A stretch of DNA of 64,000 bases. Source: Oscillospiraceae bacterium. Its GTDB lineage: Bacteria > Bacillota > Clostridia > Oscillospirales > Oscillospiraceae. Of this stretch, positions 25,472-34,136 are shown one piece after another. The translations under genes were made by a program, and so were the position numbers. Position 1 is the first letter of the stretch, and every line of letters begins with the position of its first letter. The notes under the pieces are model-generated. The model was not told the DNA's origin. It made no database searches and saw only the letters and a list, made by a program, of their open reading frames with translations. Location: the NCBI GenBank assembly GCA_017395085.1, contig JAFPWF010000001.1:1-64000 (forward strand), in the 5' to 3' direction.

Positions 25472-26205
25472 GATGCGCTCCTTTCCGGCTCACCGGCCGC
25501 AGCTGCCAGGGCGTCCGGGATTCCGACTTTACCGCTGTAATATGCCCGGCCGAGGATTGCTCCCGCCATGCCGATCCCGCGCAGCGCACAAATATCATCA
25601 ACCGATGAAACGCCGCCGGAAGCGATCAGATCAATCGGATACTTTGCGGTAAGATCCCGGTATAAATCAAGATTGCTGCCGGAGAGAATCCCATCCCGGG
25701 AGATATCGGTACAGATTACCGTTTGAACGCCCAGTTCCGTCAAATGCTGAAGAAAAGCATCCGCGGTCCATGCAGTCTGCCGTTCCCATCCGTGCACGGC
25801 GACCTTCCCGTTTTTCAGGTCAACACCGACAGCGATGCGTTCCCTGTACTGTTCCAGGGCGTCACACAGCAGGGACTCATTTTCAACCGCAGCTGTCCCG
25901 AGAATGACTCTGGAGATCCCGCAATCCAGATACCGGTTGATCGTGTCCATACTTCGGATCCCTCCGCCGAGTTCCAGAAACAGGCCGTCAATCGAAGCGA
26001 TTGCTTCGATTATCCTTTGGTTTGGAGTATTCCCGTCCCGGGCACCTTCCAGATCAACCAGGTGAAGATGATCTGCACCTTCTGATTTCATGGTACGCGC
26101 AAGTTCAGCCGGGTCCTCATGATACACCGTCATCTCATCATATCGCCCCTGGCGAAGGCGGACAGCTTTCCCGGCATACAGGTCTATGGCAGGATACAGA
26201 ATCAT
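25468..26205 (-). CDS. hisA: Phosphoribosylformimino-5-aminoimidazole carboxamide ribotide isomerase
   Basis: This 245-residue TIM barrel opens LYPAIDLYAGKAVRLRQG, with catalytic Asp8, and has HLVDLEGA, ELGGGIRS, VILGTAAV, ICTDISRDG (the second Asp) and LIASGGVSS. It carries out the Amadori-type isomerization of ProFAR in histidine synthesis. Length is normal. Four-base overlaps with hisF and hisH show tight translational coupling. Confidence 0.97.
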   Translation of the reverse strand: MILYPAIDLYAGKAVRLRQGRYDEMTVYHEDPAELARTMKSEGADHLHLVDLEGARDGNTPNQRIIEAIASIDGLFLELGGGIRSMDTINRYLDCGISRVILGTAAVENESLLCDALEQYRERIAVGVDLKNGKVAVHGWERQTAWTADAFLQHLTELGVQTVICTDISRDGILSGSNLDLYRDLTAKYPIDLIASGGVSSVDDICALRGIGMAGAILGRAYYSGKVGIPDALAAAAGEPERSAS

Positions 26206-26816
26206 GTTTTGATCTCCGCAAAGGCAGACAGAATCCCCAACCCGACTTTACCGCTTTTCTCCGGATGAAACTGACAGCCCATCACGTTCCCGTTTGCCGC
26301 AACAGCCGTCAGTTCGATGCCGTATTCCGTGGTCGCAACAAGGCTGTCTTCACAGTCAGAAGCATAGTAGGAGTGTACAAAATAGACACAGTCTCCTTCC
26401 CGAACATTCTTCAGCAGCGGATGCGACCGTTTGACCAGAAGAGCGTTCCAGCCCATCTGGGGTATTTTCAGCCCAGCAGGGATCGTTCCCTGCATCGGAA
26501 TCACCTGACCATGCAGCAGTCCGAGTCCGGCATGTTCACCGAATTCATAGCTTTTGTCAAACAGCAGCTGCATACCCAGACAGATTCCCAGAAGCGGTTT
26601 TCCCGCTTCCGCCTGTTCTATCACGACCTGGTCAAGCCCCGTTTCCCGCAGTTTATCCGCCGCGTCGCCAAACGCGCCAACCCCGGGCAGAATCACGCGG
26701 TCCGCATTGCGAATCACATCGGGGACAGAAGAAACCTCAGCTTTCAATCCGAGGCTTTCCAGCGAACACCGTAAGGAAAACAGATTTCCTACCCCATAAT
26801 CCACGATTGCTATCAT
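26202..26816 (-). CDS. hisH: Imidazole glycerol phosphate synthase, glutaminase subunit
   Basis: This 204-residue class I glutamine amidotransferase has the oxyanion strand ILPGVGAFGDA, the nucleophile Cys in LLGICLGMQLLF, and the His-Glu pair in GCQFHPEKSG. It releases ammonia for HisF. It overlaps hisB by 4 bases upstream and hisA by 4 bases downstream. Confidence 0.97.
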   Translation of the reverse strand: MIAIVDYGVGNLFSLRCSLESLGLKAEVSSVPDVIRNADRVILPGVGAFGDAADKLRETGLDQVVIEQAEAGKPLLGICLGMQLLFDKSYEFGEHAGLGLLHGQVIPMQGTIPAGLKIPQMGWNALLVKRSHPLLKNVREGDCVYFVHSYYASDCEDSLVATTEYGIELTAVAANGNVMGCQFHPEKSGKVGLGILSAFAEIKT

Positions 26817-27403
26817 CCCAAAACTCCCTTGGTGCTGGGAATCGCATCCCGGAACGAATCGTCGATTTTCACTGCCTCACAAAGGGTTCGTCCGAATGCC
26901 TTGAAACAGGCTTCCAAAATGTGGTGAGAGTTGCATCCCGCAAGCTGGCGAAGGTGCAGCGTGATTCCGGCTTCCCGGACAAAAGCATGGAAGAACTCTT
27001 CACAAAGCTCGGTGTCAAAATCCCCGACTTTTTCAGTCGGAACAGAGAGTGCCGGATAGAAACCCGCCCTGCCGGAAATATCCATCGCACAGAGAACCAG
27101 CGCTTCATCCATCGGCAGCACCATGCTGCCGAAGCGCGTAATTCCGCGCATTTCGCCCAGTGCCGAACGGACTGCACGGCCGAGGCAGATCCCGATATCT
27201 TCCGTACTGTGATGATAATCGATATCCGTATCGCCCACGCACGTCAGGCTCAGATCAAATCTGCCGTGCCTTGTGAAAAGGATAAGCATATGATTCAGGA
27301 AACCGCAGCCCGTATCAATTTCAGCGCTTCCTGTTCCATCCAGATTCAGGCTCAGCCGGATCGCGGTTTCCGTAGTTGTCCTTTCGATATTTGCAGTTCT
27401 CAT
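26813..27403 (-). CDS. hisB: Imidazoleglycerol-phosphate dehydratase
   Basis: This 196-residue monofunctional HisB starts MRTANIERTTTETAIRLSLNLDGTG and holds the two manganese motifs, DYHHSTEDIGICLG and, near the end, NSHHILEACFKAFGR, plus FLNHML. It dehydrates imidazole glycerol phosphate. It lacks the phosphatase domain of enteric HisB, consistent with the separate hisK here. It is 48 bases downstream of hisC. Confidence 0.97.
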   Translation of the reverse strand: MRTANIERTTTETAIRLSLNLDGTGSAEIDTGCGFLNHMLILFTRHGRFDLSLTCVGDTDIDYHHSTEDIGICLGRAVRSALGEMRGITRFGSMVLPMDEALVLCAMDISGRAGFYPALSVPTEKVGDFDTELCEEFFHAFVREAGITLHLRQLAGCNSHHILEACFKAFGRTLCEAVKIDDSFRDAIPSTKGVLG

Positions 27404-27451
27404 ATTCTGGATCCTCTCATATGTTCAGAAATCTGTCTTCTTCTCTGAATT

Positions 27452-28513
27452 TCATGCTGCATCAAAGATGGTGCGAATCTCAGCGATTAGCCGCTCCATC
27501 TGGTCGCGGCTTCCGATCGTAATTCGTACATAATCTTCAATCCTGTCTTTATGAAAATGCCTGACCAGAACACCGCGTTCCTTCAGCCGGAGATACAGTT
27601 CATTCCCTGATACGCGGTCGGTTCGTGCGAAGAGGAAATTCGAACGTGAATCTGTCACCTCAAACCCGAGATTCATCAGCTGTTCTCTGGTCCAGTTACG
27701 GTTTTCGATAATCCGTGCCGCGTTTTCCCGGTAATAATCATTTTCCGCAATCGCTGCAACACCGGCTGCTGAAGTCATTCTGTTTACATTATACGGATTG
27801 GTCGAGTACTTCAGCGTATTCAGGTCGCGAATCAGCCCCTCACACCCGACTGCAAATCCGAGTCTTGCCCCGGCCATGGAACGGGATTTGGAAAAGGTTT
27901 GGATCACCAGCAGGTTATCGAACCGTTTGATGAGCGGCAGTACGCTTTCCGCACCGAAATCCACATAAGCCTCATCGATCACGTGCAGTCGGTCCGGTCT
28001 GGAACACAGCATCGCTTCAATTTCGGCAGAAGAGAGCGCGATGCCGGTCGGCGCATTTGGGTTTGCAAGAAACACCGTCCCGTTCAGCTGACCGTAATCG
28101 TCCTTCGACAGAGTGAAATCTCCACGCAGCGGGACTTCCACGTACGGAACGCGGTTCAATTCCGCAAAAACGGGATAGAACCCATATGTTATGTCGGCAA
28201 ACAGCGCCGGATGCTCTTCATCGCAGAACGCCATGAACGCAAAATTCAACAGTTCGTCCGAACCGTTTCCGACCAGTACTTCGGAAGCTTTCACGCCGTA
28301 ATGCCCGGCAATGGCAGCCGTGAGCAGCTTACTCTCGGGGTCGGAATATAACTGCAGCCGGCCGGCTTCCTGTCCTACTGCCCTCAGGACGCCGGGAGAC
28401 GGCGGATAGGGTGATTCATTGGTGTTCAGTTTGACATACTGCCGCTCCTGCGGCTGTTCCCCGGGAGTATACGGCGTAAGCGATGCAAAACGATCGGTAA
28501 AGAAGCGGCTCAT
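27452..28513 (-). CDS. hisC: Histidinol-phosphate aminotransferase
   Basis: This 353-residue fold-type I PLP enzyme shows KLNTNESPYPPSPGV, GNGSDELLNFAF, ANPNAPTGIALS, VIDEAYVDFG, the Schiff-base lysine in TFSKSRSMAGARLGF, and the substrate-phosphate Arg near the C-terminus (YVRITIGSRDQM). It converts imidazole acetol phosphate to histidinol phosphate using glutamate. It overlaps hisD by 4 bases. Confidence 0.96.
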   Translation of the reverse strand: MSRFFTDRFASLTPYTPGEQPQERQYVKLNTNESPYPPSPGVLRAVGQEAGRLQLYSDPESKLLTAAIAGHYGVKASEVLVGNGSDELLNFAFMAFCDEEHPALFADITYGFYPVFAELNRVPYVEVPLRGDFTLSKDDYGQLNGTVFLANPNAPTGIALSSAEIEAMLCSRPDRLHVIDEAYVDFGAESVLPLIKRFDNLLVIQTFSKSRSMAGARLGFAVGCEGLIRDLNTLKYSTNPYNVNRMTSAAGVAAIAENDYYRENAARIIENRNWTREQLMNLGFEVTDSRSNFLFARTDRVSGNELYLRLKERGVLVRHFHKDRIEDYVRITIGSRDQMERLIAEIRTIFDAA

Positions 28514-29817
28514 GACTTATTCCTCTCGAACCGGGACAGAATACTGCGTGCATGCCCCTGTAAACCTTCCTCCTCGGCAAACCGGACAATGGAAGGCGCG
28601 ATCTTTTCAAGCGCTTCCCGGGTATAACAGGTAAACTGCGATGCCGTAACAAAATCATCCACGGAAAGCGGAGAACTGAAACGGGCCGATCCGCCCGTGG
28701 GGAGGGTATGATTGGGTCCTGCCATGTAATCTCCCAGCGGTTCCGGGCTGAACCGCCCCAGGAAAATCGAGCCGGCGTTGCGAATCCTGTCGAGATACTG
28801 CATCGGTTCATCCACGCAGATCTCAAGATGCTCCGGAGCAACCAGATTGGCAATTTCAAGGGCGGTGTCCATGTTGCCGTCGGTGATCAGGATTAAGCCA
28901 TTATTCCGCAGAGAAGCTTCCGCGATTTCCTTCCTGGGGAGTACGGCTAGCTGCTTCGAGAGTTCCTCTGCCGCTGCATGGGCAAAGCCCTCGTCCCCGG
29001 TAACCAGCATGGCAGAAGCATCCGGATCGTGTTCCGCCTGGGCAAGCATATCGGCAGCGACGATGCCGGGATCGTTATTCCCGTCAGCAATGATCAGGAC
29101 TTCACTCGGGCCTGCAACCGTATCGGTGGAAACAATCCCGTGAACCTGCCGCTTTGCCTCGGCAACATACGCATTCCCCGGTCCGATAATTTTATGGACA
29201 GCCGGAATGGTCTCGGTTCCGTAAGCAAGTGCGGCGATAGCCTGAGCTCCTCCGACCTTGAAAATATGCCGGATCCCGCACACTTTTGCTGCCGCAAGGA
29301 TTGCCGGATGTACGTTGCCGTCTGTCGATGGAGGGGTAACCATGATGATTTCGCTGCAACCGGCAATCCGAGCGGGAATCAGATCCATCAACACTGTGGA
29401 TGGATATGCCGCCGTCCCGTTCGGAACATACATGCCGACTTTCTCAATCGGCCGGAAAATCTTGCCCAGAACTACCCCGTTCTCCTGTCTCAGCGTATAA
29501 TTCTGCCGCTTTTGAGGTTCATGGTACCGCCGGATATTATCCGCCGCCTGTTCGAGTATTTTAAGGAAGGCGGGATCAATCTGACGCATTCCCGCATCCC
29601 ATTCATCACCGCTTACTTCAAAACCACTCAGGAACACATGGTCAAACTGTTGTGTAAAGCGAAATAAAGCTGCGTCTCCTTCCGTGCGGACAGCATGCAA
29701 AATCGTTTGAACCGCGACTGATACATCCGCATGGCTGCCGCGATGTTTGGTCAGTTCGGAACGTAGAGTTTCGTCCCACCGCAGTATTCTGATAACCTGT
29801 GTATCTGATTGATTCAT
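28510..29817 (-). CDS. hisD: Histidinol dehydrogenase
   Basis: This 435-residue enzyme has the family pattern VPNGTAAYPSTVLM, IGPGNAYVAEAKRQV, AGPSEVLIIAD, AQAEHDPDASA with the zinc ligand His, and LVAPEHLEI with catalytic Glu-His, then GPNHTLPT and YTREAL. It oxidizes histidinol to histidine in two NAD-dependent steps. It is the first gene of the his operon here, starting about 40 bases after the predicted transcription start, with GAGGAAG as the ribosome site. Confidence 0.97.
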   Translation of the reverse strand: MNQSDTQVIRILRWDETLRSELTKHRGSHADVSVAVQTILHAVRTEGDAALFRFTQQFDHVFLSGFEVSGDEWDAGMRQIDPAFLKILEQAADNIRRYHEPQKRQNYTLRQENGVVLGKIFRPIEKVGMYVPNGTAAYPSTVLMDLIPARIAGCSEIIMVTPPSTDGNVHPAILAAAKVCGIRHIFKVGGAQAIAALAYGTETIPAVHKIIGPGNAYVAEAKRQVHGIVSTDTVAGPSEVLIIADGNNDPGIVAADMLAQAEHDPDASAMLVTGDEGFAHAAAEELSKQLAVLPRKEIAEASLRNNGLILITDGNMDTALEIANLVAPEHLEICVDEPMQYLDRIRNAGSIFLGRFSPEPLGDYMAGPNHTLPTGGSARFSSPLSVDDFVTASQFTCYTREALEKIAPSIVRFAEEEGLQGHARSILSRFERNKS

Positions 29818-29863
29818 AGCTTCCTCACTTTACCGCTTTACCACACTAAATCCCTGTGTCAGG

Positions 29864-29891
29864 ATTATACCATGCACGCTTTACTTGTCAA
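29864..29891 (-). promoter_or_regulatory. Consensus SigA promoter of the his operon
   Basis: On the minus strand, TTGACA (29886-29891) and TATAAT (29864-29869) are both perfect, with a 16-base spacer. The leader to hisD is about 40 bases and shows no T-box or His-rich leader peptide. Confidence 0.85.
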
Positions 29892-29898
29892 GATTATA

Positions 29899-29943
29899 AT
29901 GAACACCGCGTTCCGCCATTGTGGATGGAAGCGCGGTGTTCAT
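29899..29943 (-). terminator. Hairpin at the end of the DUF1015 gene
   Basis: ATGAACACCGCG (29899-29910) and CGCGGTGTTCAT (29932-29943) pair perfectly. The stem overlaps the DUF1015 stop codon and lies just upstream of the his promoter. The T run on the minus strand is weak (ATTATAATCTT), so termination may be partial. Confidence 0.55.
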
Positions 29944-31187
29944 TCAATTCTTCTTGCTTCCAGATAATACCGTTTATCCAGCGCTTCTCCCATGGAAAAG
30001 GTTTTGCGCGGCAGAACACCGTTCGACAGAATGCACGGGAACAGCGTCTTTTTTTCGATGGCAGGCAGAATAAACCCCACCGTATCAGACGCCCGGCTCA
30101 GTTTGCGAAGAGTCTCCTCCCCGTGTATATAGTCCAGCTCTCCCGGATGATTCTGCAGCCAGTGATCCAGGAATTCCTGCAGGATCGCAAGAGGCAGCCC
30201 ATTCTTCCCGACAGGAAGCATGATGGTTCCGGATTCATCACCGGAACACCACGGTACAGGAGTTCCCGAACTGCCGGAAAATGCCGATTGAATATCCCGG
30301 ATCAGGCTGGACGTCTCACAGTGCTTCACAACACGGTGAATGGGTGCAATCTTTAGAGCCGGATCATGGATATTGTTCAGTTCACACAGCGCATAACGTG
30401 CAGGATGGTCTGAACAATCAGAGTTCGGATGCTGCCTTTTCAGTTCTTCGTAGCAGGCTTTGGCTGCAGCCAGTGAATGATTGCCGTCCCCTACGGCAAA
30501 CTGAAACAGATTGCCGGGGTTCTTTCGACGCTGTGACTCGGCGTATTCTTCTAGTTTCCGATCCAGGGACAGCTTTTCATCTCCGGCGATAAGCCAGCCG
30601 TCGATATGGCCGCCTCCGAGCATCAGGTCAAATCCGTATAGCTTTGGAAAGCACTCAAGTTTTTGATGCAGCGGCTCAATCAGCGTTTCCCTGTCGTCAT
30701 CACAAAGAAGAAGAATATGGGACAAGTCCAACGCTGCACCGCGGCGAACACTCATTCTGGGCGGAATCCTGTCGGCAACCGTTTTTTCCGTTGCCCGTAT
30801 TTCCGAATCCGCATGGCCCGTATAATCGTATGCTTCCAAATCAACCATACCGACTATCCCGCAGCGGACTCCCCCATCCTGCAGGGTACGTTCGGTATAC
30901 AGATAGGCGTTTTGATAGGTTTGAAACAGATTCATCTGAAGAAATCGCTGCATGGTATGATGAATCCGTTCGATCCGACCGGCAGCATGCTGGCCGAGCT
31001 CAGATTCCGGCAGAATGAGTTGTGCGGTCGAAACCCTTCCCTCGGTGATTGCCTCCACCTGCTGCCAGTATTCCGGCTGTGAGGTGAACTGGTCGCAGGC
31101 TATTACAGCCCACGGTGAAAGTTCAGGCAAGTTCGGGAGAAGGATATCGGCCGCACAAAAGCATGCGGAAGAACGGTTATTTTCCAT
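29940..31187 (-). CDS. DUF1015 family protein
   Basis: This 415-residue protein has the DUF1015 landmarks: PWAVIACDQFTSQPEYW near the N-terminus, YLYTERTLQDGGVRCGIVG, RHRP-like ATEKTVADRIPPRM, and the highly conserved FAVGDGNHSLAAAKACYE. The family has no proven function, though the GDGNHS motif suggests an enzyme. It follows the sortase by 21 bases, with only a weak ribosome site, so it may be read through from that gene. Confidence 0.88.
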   Translation of the reverse strand: MENNRSSACFCAADILLPNLPELSPWAVIACDQFTSQPEYWQQVEAITEGRVSTAQLILPESELGQHAAGRIERIHHTMQRFLQMNLFQTYQNAYLYTERTLQDGGVRCGIVGMVDLEAYDYTGHADSEIRATEKTVADRIPPRMSVRRGAALDLSHILLLCDDDRETLIEPLHQKLECFPKLYGFDLMLGGGHIDGWLIAGDEKLSLDRKLEEYAESQRRKNPGNLFQFAVGDGNHSLAAAKACYEELKRQHPNSDCSDHPARYALCELNNIHDPALKIAPIHRVVKHCETSSLIRDIQSAFSGSSGTPVPWCSGDESGTIMLPVGKNGLPLAILQEFLDHWLQNHPGELDYIHGEETLRKLSRASDTVGFILPAIEKKTLFPCILSNGVLPRKTFSMGEALDKRYYLEARRIE

Positions 31188-31208
31188 CCTGCATTACTCT
31201 ACTCATCA

Positions 31209-32063
31209 TTATTGGGGTGTCTCAAAAGAAGATTCAGCCTGTCCGTCGGCTGGAAAGAAAACCGCTGCGTCGCCGCCCCGGTTTTCCTGTTCCACGGCTA
31301 TCAAAAGCCTGCGGTTTTCCGGCATACCGCCGATGCAGGTGGAGAGTGTGATGATATGGTTGGACGTGCTTACCTCAACCCCATCAACCCAGTCAGCTCC
31401 CTGCAGGGATTGCAGAAATGCCGCTCTGTCGGCTAAATTGTCATCATCATACGTATAGGTAATGTGCCTGTCATCATAGATCACAATTGCCGCAATCGTA
31501 TAAACATGCTCTTCCGTATCTGTATAGATGTGGATTTCCCGGTGGGAATCCATAAACGCCTTGTCTTCAAAACTACTCAGCGTTCCGAACATGGAGCCGT
31601 CGCTCATGTTATGCCCGTAAATGACGGTGTTGAAGGTATCAAAGCGGTCTGTTTCCACAGGGTTAATGTAGATTGCACCCGGATAACCGGCATAGCCATC
31701 GATTGTCGTGTTCAGATAGTAATCCTCTATCTGCGGGTGCATCAGAATCGGATAGTGAATCGCAGTTCCGGGAATGTCGAGAAGCGCTATGACATGTTCA
31801 TTCCTCTGCTGGTACTCCAACAGTTCTTCCGGTGGCTCATAGGGAGGCGGAGCAGGTGTGGGTTCCGGCGTCGGTTCCGGGGTGGGTTCCGGAGATGGAG
31901 GAATCACAGCTTCCGGTTCGGGTGTTGCCTCAACGACCGGCGGCGTCTCAGGCGGTTTTGACACCTGCACTTTCTGATACAGGAAGAATGCCGCCACGCC
32001 GAGGACAATTCCCAAAAGAAGCACCGATATCAGTACTGTGATGATCTTTTTGAAGTTGCTCAC
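31209..32063 (-). CDS. Class B-like sortase with proline-rich stalk
   Basis: This 284-residue transpeptidase has an N-terminal membrane helix (residues 8-29), a stalk with PEPTPEPTPEPT repeats (45-78) and a sortase domain. The catalytic set is H151 in YGHNMSDGSMFG, C243 in TLSTC and R251/R252 in PENRRL. HNM-DGSMF is typical of class B. It starts at GTG 32063, 6 bases after GAGGTGA. No LPxTG- or NPQTN-type substrate is encoded in the window, so its targets lie elsewhere. Confidence 0.9.
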   Translation of the reverse strand: MSNFKKIITVLISVLLLGIVLGVAAFFLYQKVQVSKPPETPPVVEATPEPEAVIPPSPEPTPEPTPEPTPAPPPYEPPEELLEYQQRNEHVIALLDIPGTAIHYPILMHPQIEDYYLNTTIDGYAGYPGAIYINPVETDRFDTFNTVIYGHNMSDGSMFGTLSSFEDKAFMDSHREIHIYTDTEEHVYTIAAIVIYDDRHITYTYDDDNLADRAAFLQSLQGADWVDGVEVSTSNHIITLSTCIGGMPENRRLLIAVEQENRGGDAAVFFPADGQAESSFETPQ

Positions 32064-32111
32064 CGGAACTCACCTCTTTGCACTGCGGGCAGAAAACTGA
32101 ACCAAACGACT

Positions 32112-32741
32112 TTACTTTGTACCGAAGATCCGGTCACCGGCATCGCCGAGACCAGGAACAATATAACCGTGATCATTCAGGTGATCATCGAGGGCTGCGA
32201 CATAGATGTCAACATCCGGATGATCTTCCTGCATCTTTTTTACGCCTTCAGGCGCGCCGATGACACTCATCAGTTTAATATGCCGGACACCGGTCTCCTT
32301 CAGGAAGGTAATTGCCGCAGAGGCGCTGCCCCCGGTTGCAAGCATCGGGTCGACCACGATGGCATCGCGTTCTTTGATATCGGGCGGCATTTTAAAATAA
32401 TACTTGACCGGCTCCAGGGTATCCGGATCGCGAAACAGGCCGATGTGACCGACTTTTACATTCGGCATCATGCTGACCATGCCGTCGACCATACCGAGAC
32501 CTGCGCGCAGGATCGGCACGACCGCAAGCTTTTTCCCGGCAATTCTCTTGCATTTTGCCATGGCAACCGGCGTTTCCACATCCACATCTTCCAAAGGAAG
32601 GTCTCTGGTCGCTTCATAGCACATCAGCATGGCGATTTCCGAAATGATCTCACGGAACTCTTTCACACTTGTGTTTTTATCCCTCAGGATGGAAAGCTTG
32701 TGCTGGATCAGGGGGTGATCAAATACACAGACATTACTCAT
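32112..32741 (-). CDS. upp: Uracil phosphoribosyltransferase
   Basis: This 209-residue enzyme starts [21 protein letters not shown] and carries [13 protein letters not shown], the PRPP loop [16 protein letters not shown], and a uracil-binding end [17 protein letters not shown]. It salvages uracil to UMP. I start at 32741 because AGGAGAG precedes it and the family begins there; the longer open frame is not conserved. It lies downstream of tsaB by 64 bases, probably cotranscribed. Confidence 0.97.
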   Translation of the reverse strand: MSNVCVFDHPLIQHKLSILRDKNTSVKEFREIISEIAMLMCYEATRDLPLEDVDVETPVAMAKCKRIAGKKLAVVPILRAGLGMVDGMVSMMPNVKVGHIGLFRDPDTLEPVKYYFKMPPDIKERDAIVVDPMLATGGSASAAITFLKETGVRHIKLMSVIGAPEGVKKMQEDHPDVDIYVAALDDHLNDHGYIVPGLGDAGDRIFGTK

Positions 32742-32805
32742 GGTCAGAACTCTCCTTTTTTTTAACCCGCCGCATGGTATGCGTACGGAATGATTTACAG
32801 TTGTT

Positions 32806-33507
32806 TCAGCGTCCCGTATTCTTCCGTAACCGTGCCTGTCGTTCGCGTTCTGCCTGCGAGAGCCGAAGGTAGGTCGGCAGAAGATCCTGCGAGGCACCAA
32901 CCGGTTTTCCATCTGCTTCCATCGCTACCCCCCAGGCATTCTGAAGCTGCAGCGGCTCCGGTGCCAGCCGGGATCTCAGCCCGCATTCCTGCAAATATTT
33001 ATCTGCAAGGATCGCTCCGTCTCCGACCAGGAAAGGAGCGTCAGGATAGGCGGCTAGTTCTTCCACCAGAATTTGCAGGGGAACCGCCCGGTCCTCACAC
33101 AGGCGGACAGGACGCCCCTCCACAATACGGAAGAGTGCATTGTATACTTCTGAGCGGCGCGCATCCATCACCGCACAAACAAGCCCGCCGGCGGCGACTC
33201 CGTTCCAGGCCATGGCAGCCAGGGTCGAAACGCCGATGCACGGCTTGTCCGCCGCCCAGGAAAGCCCTTTTACGGTTGATACTCCGATTCGGATCCCCGT
33301 GAATGATCCCGGTCCGCATGCGACAGCAAAACAGTCGACTTCGCGCATGGAATGCTCCGTATTGTGCAGCAGATCCTCCGCAATCGGCAAGAGCGTCCTG
33401 CTGTGCGTCAAACCGCTGCACTGCACTGTCTGGCCGATCAGGCTGCCGTCCCTGCAAAGGGCAACGGAAGCGGCTTTGGCCGATGACTCAAACGCAAGCA
33501 TCAGCAT
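32806..33507 (-). CDS. tsaB: tRNA threonylcarbamoyladenosine biosynthesis protein TsaB
   Basis: This 233-residue ASKHA-fold protein starts [20 protein letters not shown] and has [40 protein letters not shown] and a central [17 protein letters not shown]. It forms a complex with TsaD and TsaE to make t6A37 in tRNA. The start at 33507 is 7 bases from AAGGAG and overlaps the tsaE stop by 7 bases. tsaD is not in the window. Confidence 0.95.
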   Translation of the reverse strand: MLMLAFESSAKAASVALCRDGSLIGQTVQCSGLTHSRTLLPIAEDLLHNTEHSMREVDCFAVACGPGSFTGIRIGVSTVKGLSWAADKPCIGVSTLAAMAWNGVAAGGLVCAVMDARRSEVYNALFRIVEGRPVRLCEDRAVPLQILVEELAAYPDAPFLVGDGAILADKYLQECGLRSRLAPEPLQLQNAWGVAMEADGKPVGASQDLLPTYLRLSQAERERQARLRKNTGR

Positions 33508-33926
33508 ACTGGAACTCCTTCCACGGAAAAAGACCGGTCGGTATCGGACAGCTTTTCGATGTGAATGGAAATCTCACTGCCGTCAAACGCATCTTCCACG
33601 TTTTCACTCCACTCAATAACCAGTACGGCATATCGTCTCAGATAGTCCTCCCAGCCGATGTCAAAGAGTTCGTCCGCATCATGCAGACGATACATGTCAA
33701 AATGAATCAGCTCAGGATCTCCTGAATACTCGTTGACAATTGTAAAGGTAGGGCTCGAAACAGGCGCCGTAATTCCCATCCCGGCAGCGAGACCGCGAAC
33801 AAAAGCCGTCTTTCCGGCTCCGAGCTCGCCGTACAGACATACGACAGACGGAACCGGGAGCATTTTTGCGATTGTTCTTCCAAATGCTTCCGTTTCGGCT
33901 TCACTATGGGTCATCTGTTTCAGCAT
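33501..33926 (-). CDS. tsaE: tRNA threonylcarbamoyladenosine biosynthesis ATPase TsaE
   Basis: This 141-residue P-loop ATPase has LYGELGAGKTAFVRGLAAGMG, SPTFTIVNEY, LIHFDMYRLHDADEL and DYLRRYAVLVIEWSENV. It powers the TsaB-TsaD complex in t6A synthesis. It heads the tsaE-tsaB-upp-sortase-DUF1015 run on the minus strand. Confidence 0.95.
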   Translation of the reverse strand: MLKQMTHSEAETEAFGRTIAKMLPVPSVVCLYGELGAGKTAFVRGLAAGMGITAPVSSPTFTIVNEYSGDPELIHFDMYRLHDADELFDIGWEDYLRRYAVLVIEWSENVEDAFDGSEISIHIEKLSDTDRSFSVEGVPVC

Positions 33927-34034
33927 ACCGTTCCGCTTCCATCTGTCTGATTTTTTGTCAGTTTACCACCTTTCCGGGCTTCTGTCAAACAGAGTTCATC
34001 CGCAGAACAATTTGTAAACTCTGCTCTAAAATCC

Positions 34035-34063
34035 TTGTAAAAACCACTCTTCTGTGTTAGGAT
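34035..34063 (+). promoter_or_regulatory. Promoter for the RodA/FtsW gene
   Basis: TTGTAA (34035-34040) and TAGGAT (34058-34063) have a 17-base spacer, in the gap diverging from tsaE. Confidence 0.45.
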
Positions 34064-34136
34064 GGATTGCTTTTTGCGGATCCCTGAAAAAGAAAGGCAG
34101 TGACGCACAATCAAAAGAATACGGGTATACGCAAAC

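Noticed and set aside
29818..29939. T-box or his leader attenuator before hisD
   Set aside because: The leader is only about 40 bases and has neither an AGGGTGGAACCGCG-type T-box nor a run of His codons.
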